From Centropus unirufus (Eukaryota > Chordata > Aves > Cuculiformes > Centropidae), in contig VYZI01000127.1 in the NCBI GenBank assembly GCA_013397695.1, positions 659,198-723,197 on the forward strand: a stretch of 64,000 nt of DNA, in the 5' to 3' direction. The position numbers and the translations under genes are program-made. Of this stretch, positions 25,501-40,500 are shown piece after piece. The number at the start of each line of letters is the position of its first letter. The stretch's first letter is position 1. The notes under the pieces are model-generated. The model had not been told where the DNA came from. It worked only from the letters and a program-made list of their open reading frames with translations, and made no database searches.

Positions 25501-28500
25501 TCCACTACACAACAGAAGGAAACATGAAATAAGAATCCTGCAGGAGTGACAGTTAGGGACAGACAGATCAAGAAGCAAAGATTAAACCACAATGGCGAGA
25601 AGTATGTTTGTATTCAGAGAATATACACTAATAGCCCAGAGAAGCTCAGAAGAAAGGCACAGTTGGTTAAAACAAGCCTTGTGTTACTCACCTCCAGATG
25701 GTTGCCGAGTCTTTCGGGGAGATCGTGGCTCCCTGCGATACGGATCATTGGAACCATACAGTTCAATAGTGCCTAGATTCAAAAGCACTGTCTTCTGGAG
25801 GTAATCAACCATGGCAATACCATTACAGTTTCCAAAAACTACTCTGGAAAAAGATATATGGAAGGAAAGAGAGTGCTAATCAATTGTTTGTAAAATTTTT
25901 CTTCTGTATTTTTTGCTGTTCAGAATTTTGAGACTTCCAAGATTTTAGGAATTACCCTAAAATATGCACATGCATAAATTACTATTTTAGAATACAGTGT
26001 TGTTTAAATTATCCTCTTGTAAATAAATGTGACACTGACTAAAACAGAATACCATCACTGTACTTGCCCACCTAGCTGACAGAGCCTTAAATGGCATTTA
26101 TTCTTTGCCGTATAGTGTCAGGTGAGGAACTGTGATGCTGATTTGCTTCTGATCTTAGCACAATCGGGATCTGCTACGACCCAAAAGGAATTAACTTCTA
26201 TACACACGAGACTGCTTCTCATGTGTTGCTGTGCAGCTCACATGACATGGAAACTTAATTTTTTATAGATAATGTCAAACCGCTGGTAGCAGAATAATGA
26301 GAACACTGTAGAATATACTTACAGTCCGTATGCTGAGTTGACTGCTAAGCTGGTTATCTGTTGAGGAGGTTCTCCACTCACCCACACTAGCTGGATAACT
26401 AGCTCAGTTTGGTAGCCTGGCGACTGCTTCAGAGGAGAATTTTTAACTCTGCAAAGTAAACAAAACATGACATCTTTTTATGATTCTCCACAGACTGCAA
26501 GTTTTTCTTTATAGGCTCAGAATTCATTAAATTCTACACCACACATCTTGAAGTTGAAAAATCAGAAAGAATACAAACACAAAAAAAGCTACCAGAAAAC
26601 ACCCACATTGGAGGTGGTCATTTGCTGCTTCTTTAGAGGGGCCTTTTGATTCATCACCTACCATTACCTAATTGAAAACTACTTGAGGAATGATCAAATA
26701 TTTTTTTCTGCTCTTCAGAGCAAGACATAACAGCGTTACCAAGCAATAGCAACTTAAAGGCATTTACTGTCTAGAAGAAGGTGTTACCAATTCTTTTCAG
26801 AGCGCTCAAAATTAGAGGAGGACGGGGCTCAGGGATGCATGCGGAATAAGTGTATTGGAAAGGGAAATGGAAGCACAATGTATTGAGATAAATGTAAACA
26901 AAGAACTGATGATACAGTAGAAAACAATGAAAGCAAGTAAATTATTAAAGTGGTAGACCAGTGTATGGAATTAACCCTGGGAATGGGTGTATTGAAACTC
27001 CTGGAAAGATTTTGCTTGCATGCTGATGAACAAACTTATGAATGTCCTGTAGAGAGGATTAGGCCTTTCATCTCTTTAAGGTGTAAAAAGTCACATAGAA
27101 TGTAAGCTCCTCCAGTTCCTCAATCCCCCTTATTCTACCTATTTATTCTCATTAATTCATGTTTTGCTTTACTAATATTTTACAAAAATTCCGAATTTTC
27201 CAGTTTTTCTACTCAGTCCAATTTTCTAAAGAAAGACACTTCTGCAATTCAGTACAACAAATGACAGATGAAAATGCTCATCTAGAGAAAATTAGTTACT
27301 TTCTAGATGGATGCACTCAGAATTAAAATCTAAGTTTAGATCCTAGAACTTCAGAAAACAGGAAATACATAACTTTATATCTCAAAATGAAGTTCAATGT
27401 ACATTCTGTACAGAAAAGTTGCTCGCCCAGAGGCCTCATAATGCATGTAGAAGAGTAAAACAATATTGTCTTGTTTTAACCTTCATTTCTCACATGAGTA
27501 AAGTTCCACACAGAACCACCTTAAGGAAAAAAAAATCCCAAATTGAAAAATCTGAAAACCGATTAAGACCTATACTGTGGGGACAATGATGCATCATGCA
27601 AAATTCAGACCCATGAGACCCAGCAAAATACAAAGTAGTTTCCTTAGAGAGTAAAAAAAATGTTTGTAAGCCTAAAACCAGTTACTTCTCAGTTAGTCAT
27701 ATTTAAGCATTTTCAGAGGTTTTGATTTGGCTCTAAAACAAAGTTTCTGAAAAGCTAATCGGTGAAATCCATACAAACATAACTGGACTAAAGTTAAGGA
27801 GGGCCACAAAACTTTGTCTATTACTTTCAATGGGCAATAGGATTTCAAAGTAACCATTTGCTGCTATTGGAAATGTTTGCGCTAATGCACGAGCATCTGT
27901 AACTACACTAGCATCTAAGCAAAGATTTCCTAAAGAAGCAGTCAATGTAGGAAATCAAAGCAACTAATATTAAAGTACTAGTTTCTTAAAACAAAACTTA
28001 ACTTTCAAGTATTTGGAAAACACTGTTCCAATAAACAGAACATTTTCACCAACAATGACACTTCTGTAAGAACATCAAAGTACATAAATTCTCATCACAT
28101 TCTTGTAAAGTTTCACACTCAACAAAAACATAACAGAACATACTTACTTTAAACAAGGAACATTATCACGAAGTCCATCTGATGAGCTGCTACTAGTAGA
28201 TGGATGAGACTGGGGAACAATGGACTGTGGATTGGAACCTGTGCCTGGGGTTGGTAAAGGTGGCACCTGCTCCCCATCTGGAGATTCAATATCATTTATT
28301 TCATATAACAGACGTACTTCCAGCATCTGTTAAAAAAATAAAATTATCAGTAAATACTGCCTTTCAAAAAACTATATATGAAATACATGAAGTGCATCTG
28401 AAGATGGTAGAGATAAAAGTGATATCTAGGACTTTCCCACCTCTTCAAAGGCAACGGTAGTTTGATAAACGGTGCAACCTAAACACACACATTGTCTTCA

Positions 28501-31500
28501 GAAATAGAGCCTGAATATGTGAAGATTGTTAAAACTTGAAAATCTAACCTATCTCCCAATACTTCAAAGTCTGCTTAATACTGGAAAGAAATTAAATAAT
28601 GGATATATCCATTTAATTATTCTGTGCACATAATAAATTCTTCCCTATAAAGATGACTTCTTTTATATAGTTCAGGAAAGTTAACACTAAGAAGAACTGA
28701 AGGCTTGTAGACAGGTACACTCTATTCTGTTATAGCACTGTACTTATGGGACTCAGTTCAATGTTCAACGTTGCACTGAACTAGACCATACGTTTTAAAG
28801 AACCAAGTTGATCATGATTTCAGATTTCCTTCTGCTGGGTCTATAACAATATTAGTATTAATTGTAGTGAAGTGTAAAGAAAGTTTTCCACTGTTTTATT
28901 CTCATCACCTGCAAAGTAGAAAGTAACACACCGACTGAAACAAAGCACTACACAGTTTTTTAAAGCATTCTTAGCAGTGAAGAATAGTTTGCTAGGGTCC
29001 AATTTGTAAAAAAAAAAAAAAAACACAAGAAAAGAACAAAAACCACAAAAAACTCCCAAAAACACACAAAAAAAAACCATTTAGAAAAACTATGCCCTCA
29101 GAAGGTGAAGTACTTGTACATAAGTAAACTTGAGAAGGTATGCTTCATCACCTTAAACTGAGGCTTACCTCAAGGGGGCAGAATGGCACGGGGAACCAAC
29201 TACACTAGAATTAATACTTCACTCAGAACACACAATATTTTAGAATTAAATAGCTTTGTGCTACCTTTCAGCTCATACATTCAGGTACGTAAAGTTGTAC
29301 ACGTTTTATTTAACAAAACACTTCTCAAACTCTTGCAATAGCATCCTTATTCTGTATAAGATCCAATGACAAGAGCGACATAGCAAAATCTTTTACAGAT
29401 CATAGGGCACATCCAGCACACTCCACTTCTAGCTCTATATACTGCAGAAGTTTTCCCAAGACAGTTGGTAATTATTAGGAATCAAAGAAAAAAAGATGGA
29501 ATCAAGTCCTTGAAAGCTTTTAAAATTAATGACTCTATATCTCAGTCACTCCTGTTTTAATTTTACCTTTGATACAGCCAAGGTTTGATCCACTATTTGT
29601 TTTAACAGAACAAAGAACTGTTATTGACTGCAAAGCCTTAAAAAGCCAACGAAAGATCAAAAGCTTGGTGTGCAATTTTCACTTTTGCCGAATTTTATAT
29701 TTCCTCCACAAAAATACAACTCCTTCTTTTGAGGTAATTGTTTCAGTCCATCTCACTAATGAAATGAAACCCAATGGAAGAATTAAATTACTACAAGAGT
29801 CTTACAGGTAAATCCCATAAAGTTAAAAAATGGTTATACTAATTACCGGAATTACTTCTGTTGTGACTTCTTGCTTGCTGAACCTGTAAATAATGACATG
29901 TGCAGAAACTCCAGCTATGCAAAGCATTCTACTTTCTGGACACCATGAAATGATCTGAATTGCATATGGATCTTCATCTACTATATCTGTGTTTGGCCTG
30001 TCATCTTTATTCCGTGATTTTTCAAATACTTTGGCTGTTTTTAGTTTATAGAGTACTTGCAGCGTTACTGGAACAAACCAGAAGAGACAAAAATTAGTTA
30101 ATTCAACTTTGTTAATTTTTCTGATTCAGTAACTTCTCTTAATTTTTCTGATTTAGAAAATTTTCTTCATAAATAAAGCCACTGCATTTAAGAACAGAAG
30201 GCAGAATAGAAGCATTCGATATGTGTTGAGTCTGCCCATGCAACGCACCACTTTCCCAACACAGGATGAGTTTGTATAAAACACACCAAACCCAACCCTT
30301 TTCCTGAGAAATGCACTAAACTTCAGTTATTAACTAAGCCCTCAAAGCTTCTCAAGGCCTAACAATACTTGGGGATACCTTTACAACAGTAACATCTACC
30401 TTCATAATCCGTACCGATAACTTAAGCCTACCTACTGTAGAGAAAGTGAAGCTCCTTTCCTTTCTCCTTACAGTATTCCAAATCCTCATATGTTCTCAGA
30501 AGTAACAGCCTCAGTTCTTCCAGTTTTGGACCTTTCTGATCATTCAAAAGTGCTGTGTCTTTTAAGTCCACATTTTTGCTGATAGCCTGTTTCCTTGAAC
30601 TGTTCTAAAAAGGCCTTAACATAGTTTACAATTGTTAAAGAATTACTCCACTTTGGTTTTATGGCCATTCCCACTTCTTTATCCAAATGATGGGGTTTTT
30701 TTTGTGTAACCCTGTAACACTATCCCTCCAATTTTTTTTTTTTAAACATATGTTTGAGTGTAAATCATTGATCCTGTGCACAAACAAATACTTCTGGATG
30801 CTATTCAAGAATTAGCAATATAATTCTCAACTCTAATTCTTTCTTATATTTTCTTCCAGCTGTCTTCTTGTTGCCAGTCTATGGCCCAACTCACTGCTAC
30901 AAATACTATGACATCATTAGAAAAACTGAATTTACAGCATCCTTTCTCCTCTTCCATATTTCAGTGGATTTACCTGAATCATGCTTCCCTAGTTCTGTAA
31001 GACTGCTATTACAGAGATTTAAAAGTTTTAAGATCAATATACTGGATGCCTACACCTTCTCCTTTAGCAGGTTTTCTTACTTGTTTTATAAAAAAACTAA
31101 ATATCTTTAAGAAGATCCTTTGACAGATAGATGCTGAATAGAATTTTTAATCACACAGAATCAAGCAGTCCTGTTCCCCCTCCACCCGCCCCATTCTCTC
31201 TCCCAGGTTCCACCCCCATCCCAAACTGAAATTAAAGCTCTGTAACACTTCAAATACTCCTCCTTCCAGTTTTTAAACATACATTGCATCTGTTCTCTCC
31301 CACGCCCACGCACCCCTTCGCATTTTGGAATCTCAGTCTCCCTCTAATTTTCAAACACAAATGATAAAGATTCCAAGATCGCTTCAGATAGCTTTTAAGT
31401 ATCAAGCCTCAAGATTAATTAGAAACAGTTTAATTAAAGCATCTAACTGGTATACTCCCTTCTAATTTGAATTCTTACTTCAATTCTCACTGTTAGCTGT

Positions 31501-34500
31501 GTAGACCATCATAGGCAATTGACCCTTTATCTGAAGGGAAATATAAGATGGTATCATCCTTTTTAGGACTGTTCAGTGCTCCACTAAAGACAAGTGTCTT
31601 TATTTTACTGTTCTCCTGCCTTGCTTCACAAATGCCTATATCATTTTATTAGCACAAACTACTACTGCTTTCAATTCTCATTTTTAGATGCTGTAATTTA
31701 TGGGGAGCTGATGTCTTATAAACACATGCCTTTCTCCTGTCTAAAAAGACAGAAATAACTTCATGAAATTCAATTGTACTAAAAAGGAATGCATTTGCCT
31801 GTCATGCATCTCTACGCTCAACAATGTGCTTCTAAAATATTTTAGAGCTCTTCCATTCCAGCTGGCCCTTGGATTACCAGTTCATTCTCACTGAGGCAGT
31901 AAGAACAGTAAAACAATTTACTAGGAAATAATTTTATTTAATTTTAAATCAGTTTCCTACAGTTACTGAGTACATGAGGTAGTAAATAATGAGAATGACT
32001 AGTCTGCAATTACATTCCATTAGAGAAATCGGTAAGTCCAGAAACTACTACTGCATAAGAAAAAAATCTCTACTCAAAACACTTACTTGCTGAGGCATCC
32101 CAAAACTTGATTGACCCATCAGCATGCCTATGAAATATTAAAAAATTAATAAGATGATAAAATGGTTAGTTGGAGTGTTAGACTTTGCTAATGATTAGAA
32201 AATGTATGGCAAACATTCTACTTTTATTAGTATTCTTCATGACACTATTTTCACAATTAGTTGGAAGTCGATACTTACAAACATATTTAGTAGAGCTCTC
32301 ACTTCCTGCACCACACAGCTATAAATCAAGTTTTATTTATGCTTCTTAGAGTAGTATTAGACAGATCAGTCCCAAAAGAGATCAAATTCTCTTGAAAACA
32401 GATTTTTGTATTCAGTTGTCCTTTTTGTAACAAAGAATTTGTCTTCCCTTTGAGAACTGAAGTCAGTAACTATTTAATGGATCCCTATGCTTTGAAAGGC
32501 TATGCAAATATTTTGTATAAATTGAAGAATAAAAGATAAGTTTCTTCCAGCATATACTGATACCAAGCAGACAGTCACACGACCGCATCATAATAATCCC
32601 TGTAAAACATCTGCTATCATTTTGTTCCTATCTTCACTTCCACATTTTGCTTTACTTTCTTGTTAACACATCAAGAAGATTATGCAAACTACTTGCTTGG
32701 TGAACACAACCATCTTGAATCATTCAAACAAGCATTGTTTTAAAGTATTTAAAGCATTGTTTTCCATAAGAGAAACCAAATATTCTCACTTCTACTTAAT
32801 CAGCTAAGGAAGTTATTATTACTCTGGTGTCACTTACCCTGTAATAATTATCTCTGGATAGCTCTGAGTGATCAAACCCCAGTTTCCTCCACTGATAGGC
32901 CATTCCTGAAAGATTAACATGTACACCAAGGAAGAAAATATCATACAGGGCAAAGTTAAGCCACTGAAATACATGCAGATACTGCAGATCCGAGTAATTT
33001 GATTTAAAAAATTAATTAGACAAATCCACTGCACAGAATTAAAAAAAAAAATCACAAGGGCTACCGAAAACACCCTTCCTCCAGGAAGTCCCTTTGCTTC
33101 CAATGATATGGTGATCAACAGGAACACATCAGGGAAGCATGACTATAGGCTTGACATATGCTACATCTTCTCCAAACATTCGCTATTAGCCATAGTTAAA
33201 CACACGATAATCAGTCAGATGGAGGTTTGGTTGTAGTTTGGTTGCTCTTATGTTTAGAGCTGTAGAATGTCAGTATTTTCAGAGACATCTGTGTATACTA
33301 GACATTGTACCTTCTTACTGTAACCTTGACGTTTCTGTCGAGCGCCAACTGAATAGAGCGCAGGTATGAGGTCCACGGGACAATCGGCAAAATATTCACA
33401 ACAGGTAACTGGAGATTCATGTATAGTCAGAGGATATGGATTCTCAAATATAGGATACCTTTAATGAATGAAAGTGGAAGACTTGTTAACCTAGGAATTA
33501 TTTTTTTTAAGTACAGAACACAAATAAAACCACGTTTGCATTCTCTTCATAAAGAGGAAAATAAATGCTTACCAAATTAGGTCATGAACAAATATACCAT
33601 TCACCTTTACTGTTCATCCAGTGCACTACCAAGTGACTGTGTACGCTAAACTGAACCTGAAGCTTTTAATGTTTCTAAAATATTTCTGTAATACCACTAT
33701 TCCCTATAGTTTTAGATCTTTAAAAACTCACTACTTTAATGGCCTGTGGAAAAAATGAAAATGACCAAGTCCTAATTGTAGTAATGTTCAGCTATGAATT
33801 TATTTTTAACTCTTCAGTCTCAGTCTACTCTTCCAGGCAGAAAGACAAGAAGACTTCAATTCTCCCCTTGTATTATTATACTACTCTTATCCAGAAAGCT
33901 GTACAGCACTTTTTATGACCTACTTGGCAACACCAAGATCACTTTCTGAAAGTAAGATAGCAACACTTGGTTACCAATTAGAAGAACACACACATTCCTA
34001 ACCATTACCTCCATCAGAGAAGTGTCAGAGCCTTAATGATGAAAAAACCCCAACAATAACTATAAAAAGATAAATATATCTATGTTCAAGAAGCATTTAT
34101 CTTTAGATAATATTATGCATATGTTTTTTAATTTTTTTGTGAGAGGCAAAACGGGGCAGCTTCTCAACCCATCTAAAGCAAAAATTAGCAACAGATGAGA
34201 ACATGTTGCATACCAGTAACTTCGTATAGAAGTATCTGGAAAGACAAAACTATGTTCCAAAAACTGAATGAAAGTGAGGCTTCATTTTAACAAAATACAC
34301 TAAATCTATATGACAATACCTCTTAAAACAAAAAAAACCCAATGAGTTTCACTGTTATTTTTCAAGTGTGAAACAATTAATTTGCAAGTCAATCATAATA
34401 AAGACCATAAGTCTTTTAAAAACATAACCACTGAAGATTTTTCAACCTGAAATGGAACAAACATTAACATAACTTTAAGTTCCGGGCACTGTAAACCATT

Positions 34501-37500
34501 TCACATAAGAAAAGCACCTCACACAAACATTTTCTTTCAAGTTCATTAAAATTTGTTTTATTAACATATGAATGTTGGAAGCTTGCTGCCATTAGTATAT
34601 CAGAAACAAGTTTTGGATACAACATATGGCCATGTAAAATTGGGAAAAACTAAGTGGAATTGCTCAGGAGCTGCAGAGATATTAGTAGCTGCAGACATAT
34701 TAGGACTAAACTTGACCTTCTTCTGAATTTGATAGTCTTCCTTATCTAAGGTTGATATTAACTTTGAGGATACATATTTACAGGTTTTCATTGTCCTTGA
34801 AGGAGGTTCTTCACAAGGATTTTTTTTTCATTGACCATTTGGTGACTTTTATTCAGGAACACCACAAAGATCATATTCATCAGGCTCTTCTGCTACGAAT
34901 CCCTTATTAGCTGGTACTGCCTATACAAGTTTCTAAAGTCTTGATACGAATCTGCATGATTCAGAATTTTTAATCACCATCTAACAGATCACACAGACTG
35001 CTTGATGGACAAAGTAATAAGCAATTCAAATTGTGTTAGGCAATTATTAGTCATGAAAACTGTAGCAGGATACTACTCTGAAGCAAACTTATCACAGTAG
35101 CAAACCAGGGAGTAGACGCTACCATTGTAATTTTATGTATATGACATTTATTGCATCAGTATGGTGTTACTTAAAACAATACAAATAGCAATTCATTTGG
35201 CAATAAAAGAAAATGCTTATGTAATGACAACAACACTCAGTGTGAGCCAAAACTACCTGGCTTAAATAAAGACTTCTTCCTTTTGCATCCTCCCTCAAAA
35301 TCCTTAGTTCCCCTCATAGCACTGAGGAATCAACTTCAAAATAAAGTGTGATAATTAAAAAGCAGTAGTGGTCTATGAGTAATTTCTGTCAGTGTATCAC
35401 GCTTGAAAAAGTCACATAATATTCTACTCTACTACATATTAACTTCAAAATTTCACATTCTTGACAGGGTGGTATTGTGGGAGATTAAAGAAAACAAACA
35501 AATACAGATCAGAACAATAGGCTGACTACTGCAGCCAACCATTAAAAGGACTACACAAGATTCTTACCCATTTTGTGCAAGGTCAATCAGTACTAAGTCC
35601 TTTTCTAGGAGAACAACTACAGCATATGGTTCCTGAAAGTCTGAAAACAAGAAAGAAAAGAGTTACTTACTGGTAACTGCAGTTCTTGCATGTACAGCCT
35701 CAAGAACGTGATCGGTCCTTGCACTCTATCAGTCGAGAATAGAAAAGCCACTTAGATGGCTACACAGCTTCTGAAGATATTTTGTAAGCTCACCCCCCCG
35801 AATATTCCAAGTAATGTTTGGAAAAGACACCCTCTCCATTTCAGCATTCTCAACTCTCTTCCAATTTGCTAGGATCATTTAAACAGCTCAAACAACAGGA
35901 AAACGAACATGCAGAGGAATTTGCACAAGCAGGATTTCTGAGAAAGAGCCAATTAATGAACAATAGCATCCTCCCACCCTTAAACTGCTTTTCCTCATAT
36001 TCAGTGACTTTTAAATTTTAATTACTTAAAAAATTGATTGAAAGGCAGCTGACTTGACTCTAAAATAAGAACAATTGAAGAGTTCCCAGACTTCATCTTG
36101 TTCCCTTACAGGCAGATCAACTTCTGAAGTAAGCAGTTTTATATACTCTGATGGAAGTTGACAAGCTAGAAACATGGTAGTCATCAGAAATATAATGTTA
36201 TTAATCTGCGACAACTACCTAAACTATGATAAAAAATCCCCTTCTGCAGAAGAGAGATTACAGGTTAGTGATGAACTTCATCTAAGTACTGGGATGAATA
36301 AAGATGCTAGAAGTTAGGAGAATACACACATCCCAATCAAGACTTAGCACTGACTGGAAGAGTCTTACGTTCTCAAATAAATATTGATGAACACATCTGC
36401 TGCAGCAACTACAGCTTAAAATTGTAATGCCACTTGTCTGCACATGCTTTTGGAATTAAAGAAGGAAAAAACATGCAGCCAGTAATCAGCACTATTCTAA
36501 AACCTGTTTTGTTTCTAGAAGAAACTATTCTATTATGATGCTTTGGGAAGCAAAACAGTATTCAGATAATAGGGATAACAGATGCGGCTACTACAGTCTC
36601 ATCCCCAAAGAAAAACCAAAAAGGGAAGAGTAAAGAATATTCTAATGGGATAGAACTCCAGGGAGAAGAGGTCAAAGTACTGAGAAAAATCTTTCCAGAG
36701 CCTACCATTAGGATATGGTGTTTCACAGAGGGTTAGAAAATCAACAATAGAATAATCCATTTCTAGCACAGCAGTGCTTTTCCCATGCATAACTGTTAAA
36801 CAGGGCCTTCTTCCTACAGTGTCATATGACAAGCCTCCTGAGAGAATGATGAAAGGCTCCCTGAAATAAAGCAGAAGCATTTAGAATCAAGTCAAGATAA
36901 TACATAACAAGCCAAGAAAAAACAATAAGAGACAGGACAGTTTTTTCACTCCTAAAGTTCAGTGAGATATCTTTAAGCAGAGATACATTAAGAAGAATGC
37001 AAATGAGCTCTCCACACAATGTCTAACTTGGGTATGTGTTTCAGAACTTAAAAAACAAAAGTTAGAAGACTAAAACTCAAGTCAGACATTTCTTCCAAAC
37101 TATTTGTCTTCTGTTCCTTATTTAATCAATCTTTACAACTATTTGCCAAGATGCCATTGTTTTATTTTGTTAAATTTTAGAATTGTTTCTTTTCTACTGA
37201 ACTGCAGATTCAAACTTGCCAACAGCCCCACTTATCCAGAATATAAAACACTGCAGCAGGAACAGGAAGAAATAGTACCATTTACTTTCTGTACAGAATT
37301 ACCCAGAATTGTGGAGGATGAACAGTTCTGCAAACAATATAATTTTGTAGTCACAATAATCTGATTGTCTTGGAGCGGCAACCAGGTGCTCAGTAAGCTT
37401 CAAAGCCCTTACATCTTTTAAGAAGCAAGGATATAAGTAAATATCCACAGCTCTCTCATGATACATCTGCTCTAGACTTTTTATCCATTTCCCCCAACTT

Positions 37501-40500
37501 CATGCACAAATTTCAAGTACTTAGGTCACCGACTACTCCTGCTGCATAATTAAATGCCCGAGTACAGCAAAGCAAAAATATTTCTAATCGCAAGAAGAGA
37601 TTAGAGGCTTCCCTTGAAAAAAATTTTGTCTTTACAGAAAGATATTTTTAAATATAGCCATGTTTATTCCAACATGCACATAATATACAGTTTACTATTT
37701 CATTTATTGAAAAACAAGATAACTAAATATTTTTTTCTACATATTTTCTTCTTTCCCAATTATCAAAATTCATAACTCATTTTAGTTGTGTTTACACTTT
37801 AAAAAGGACATAGCATCTTTTAAAGACCAGCTTGTAACTACACAGAAACCACTAATTTCTAACTATGGCTTCAAATTTCAGGTTGTATTTCTGGAGGAAA
37901 AAGGCACTTAGTGTGGAATGCACCTGATCTACTTTTACGCTTACTTTAGGTAGGAATCCTACCCTTGCTTTGTGTTTGCCTTGAAAGCAGCGAGTATGTC
38001 AGTATCTGGAATAAAATTTTCCAGTATCTGGAAGAAAACTGTAGGGAAAAAAAGCCATCCTCACATATTGTGAAAATGAGGCTAAAGATATCTTTTATTT
38101 TGTCATTTCCTTTAATACCACCTTTCCCATTCCGTCCAAATAGCTTTCACTGGTCAGCATTTGAAACACAAAAACGACAGATTAGATAAGCCTTCTTGAA
38201 AACTGTATGTCAAGCATTTAGTTCATGCACACGCTGCCTTCCACCACTTTAAGCCTTGGTTGAAATGTGCTCCCTGTTTGTAGCACTGAAAGCAAAGGAT
38301 ATAGAGATAAGCTTTCAATCTCTACAATTATGCCACAATGTGTCTGATCCTTCAGAAAACCCTATGACTGAACAGTTGATAGGATCAAAGAGTTCACTGG
38401 CAGAGGAAGAGACCTCAAAGAAATGGCCAACTTGATCATGGGTCCACAGAGTTCAATATCCTGCCTCCAACAGTAGCCAAAAGTGTATTTCTAGAAAATA
38501 TTTCCCCCCCCCCAAGTTTTCATTTGATTTAAATTCTTTACATTAGAACTTCACACAATCTTTTATGGGCAGGGTAATGAAGTCATTTCAGGAGAAGGCC
38601 AAGCTTCAATTTAACCTGACATTTTTCAGGATGTCAGTGAAGAGTTAAATACTGGTATGATTACTTGCTGTATCTCATTGCACTGGAATGATTTATTGCA
38701 GTGTTTTTTTGATTCTCAAAATCATTAGGCTTTTTTTTTTTTTTTTAGACAATAACACTGCCAGGACAGCTTGCAGTAACTATTAGACTTGAAGGTTCGG
38801 CAAGATCAGCTGACAATACAAGAGGTTTCTAAGTTCCATACATCACTGCACGCTGGTTTCTCCTGCTTTCATTTCTCAAGGTAATCAGGTTACTTTGGGC
38901 AGGCTTGACACTCTGTAGCCTTATGAAGCAAACAACGGAAGGGCTAAGAATAGATTAAATGGATTTGACACATGGATTTTGCACAGATGAGCCAAAGATT
39001 AAAGATTACTTCAGTCTTACCAGAAAGAATACAGGTTTGTGTATGAACCTTTCATACTTTCATAAAATCATGGATTTACCACAAACACAAGCTGTGTGTT
39101 TTCTAGTTATAACATAAATGACTCCAGTTAAAAATACATAGTGTTATCCATCAATAATGACATGTATTACAACGTCAGAGCACACGTAAGATGAAATGCA
39201 TAATCTAAGAGAAAAAAAACAAACTTTACATAATGGATGAGCTTGATATAATTTTGATAGTTACATTTTTCCTACCTGAAGCAATGGAAAACTTTGAACA
39301 ATTATCAGTGCTCAGCTTTATTATGTAGTATTTTTATCAGCTTTTAATACAAAGATTCTTTGAAACAGTTCTGCTTCTACAGATATGGAAGCAAACCCTT
39401 TAAATTAATTTTCTCAAGTAAATCTGTAAAAATACTTGGGGAATACTATAAAAAATTCACTACAAAGGTGGGCAATGCTTCACTAAAAAAAATAATCAGA
39501 AAACGAAGGATTAGGTCCTGCAGTGTATGAAAACATATTACAACCAAGAGCTGAGTGGCTCACAACCCTAGAGGATGATTTCAACCAAGCTGTCAAATAT
39601 CAGGCAGTTTCTGGCAGTCTGGATGTGCTAGAGAGCAGTATATAGAGAAGCCAGGCCATTGGTACTGGTTGGCTTACTTCTCAAACCATGGGTGAACTTC
39701 CAATAAGTGAATCTCTAGTAATAAAAGTTGGAAAAGGCTTCAAGAGAAAAATTAGCTTAAGACTGGAAATGTTAAAGTAATAGCAAAGATAAACTACAAA
39801 TTCATTTTGGGAAGTGTGCTTTTGAACCAACAAGACCAAACAAGATCAAACCAAACTATTCGAACTAAATTTTAACCTATCAAGAACTTCTACTTATTGG
39901 GAGACATTATTATTATAGCCAGAGGGTGTCAGTTATATACACATCCATCTTGCTAAGAGATACTGCACTATAGGTAGTCAATGCCAACTGCATTAGGTAT
40001 CTTTACTAATACCCTTTTTGATTATGTTTTATGGAGAGACTTTCGACCTATAATTTCTATTATGCTGTAATGGAATTTCCTAGTAACAAGGAATAAGCTT
40101 GAGCAATTTTAACAATGTTAATAATTGTAGTTAAAAAATGGGAGGGACTCAATCTGGAAGGTTGGGAAGTAGCATGAGGGAGCTCAAGAGCTTCTCTAGA
40201 TTCACTTTAGACAAGTATGCATAAAAGTCAACGTGGAAACCATTTCAACAAGCTTAAAAGACAAAATTACCTTGGAACTCATCGCTTCACAAAGACATGT
40301 TCTGGCATTGGAAAATTATGCCCATTTGCTCAAGGAATACATAAAAACTTGGCTTTTGACCCCCAGTCCATGTCCAGGATGATTGTCAATAGTAAACTAT
40401 CTACATATATTGTCCCAGAAATAAAGAGCCAGGCATACTATTATTGTAGGGTAAACAAATCTGACTTTGGAAACTTCACAGGCACTATTCTAGAGTAAAC

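Noticed and set aside
27733..27945. 70-codon minus-strand frame in the intron before the Ser-rich exon
   Set aside because: No homology recognised, no splice context, length compatible with chance.
28144..28326. Reading the ATG at 28,326 as a start codon of a small gene
   Set aside because: It is an internal Met at the start of a phase-0 exon; the preceding exon ends exactly at ...EVIP and the acceptor AG is immediately upstream.
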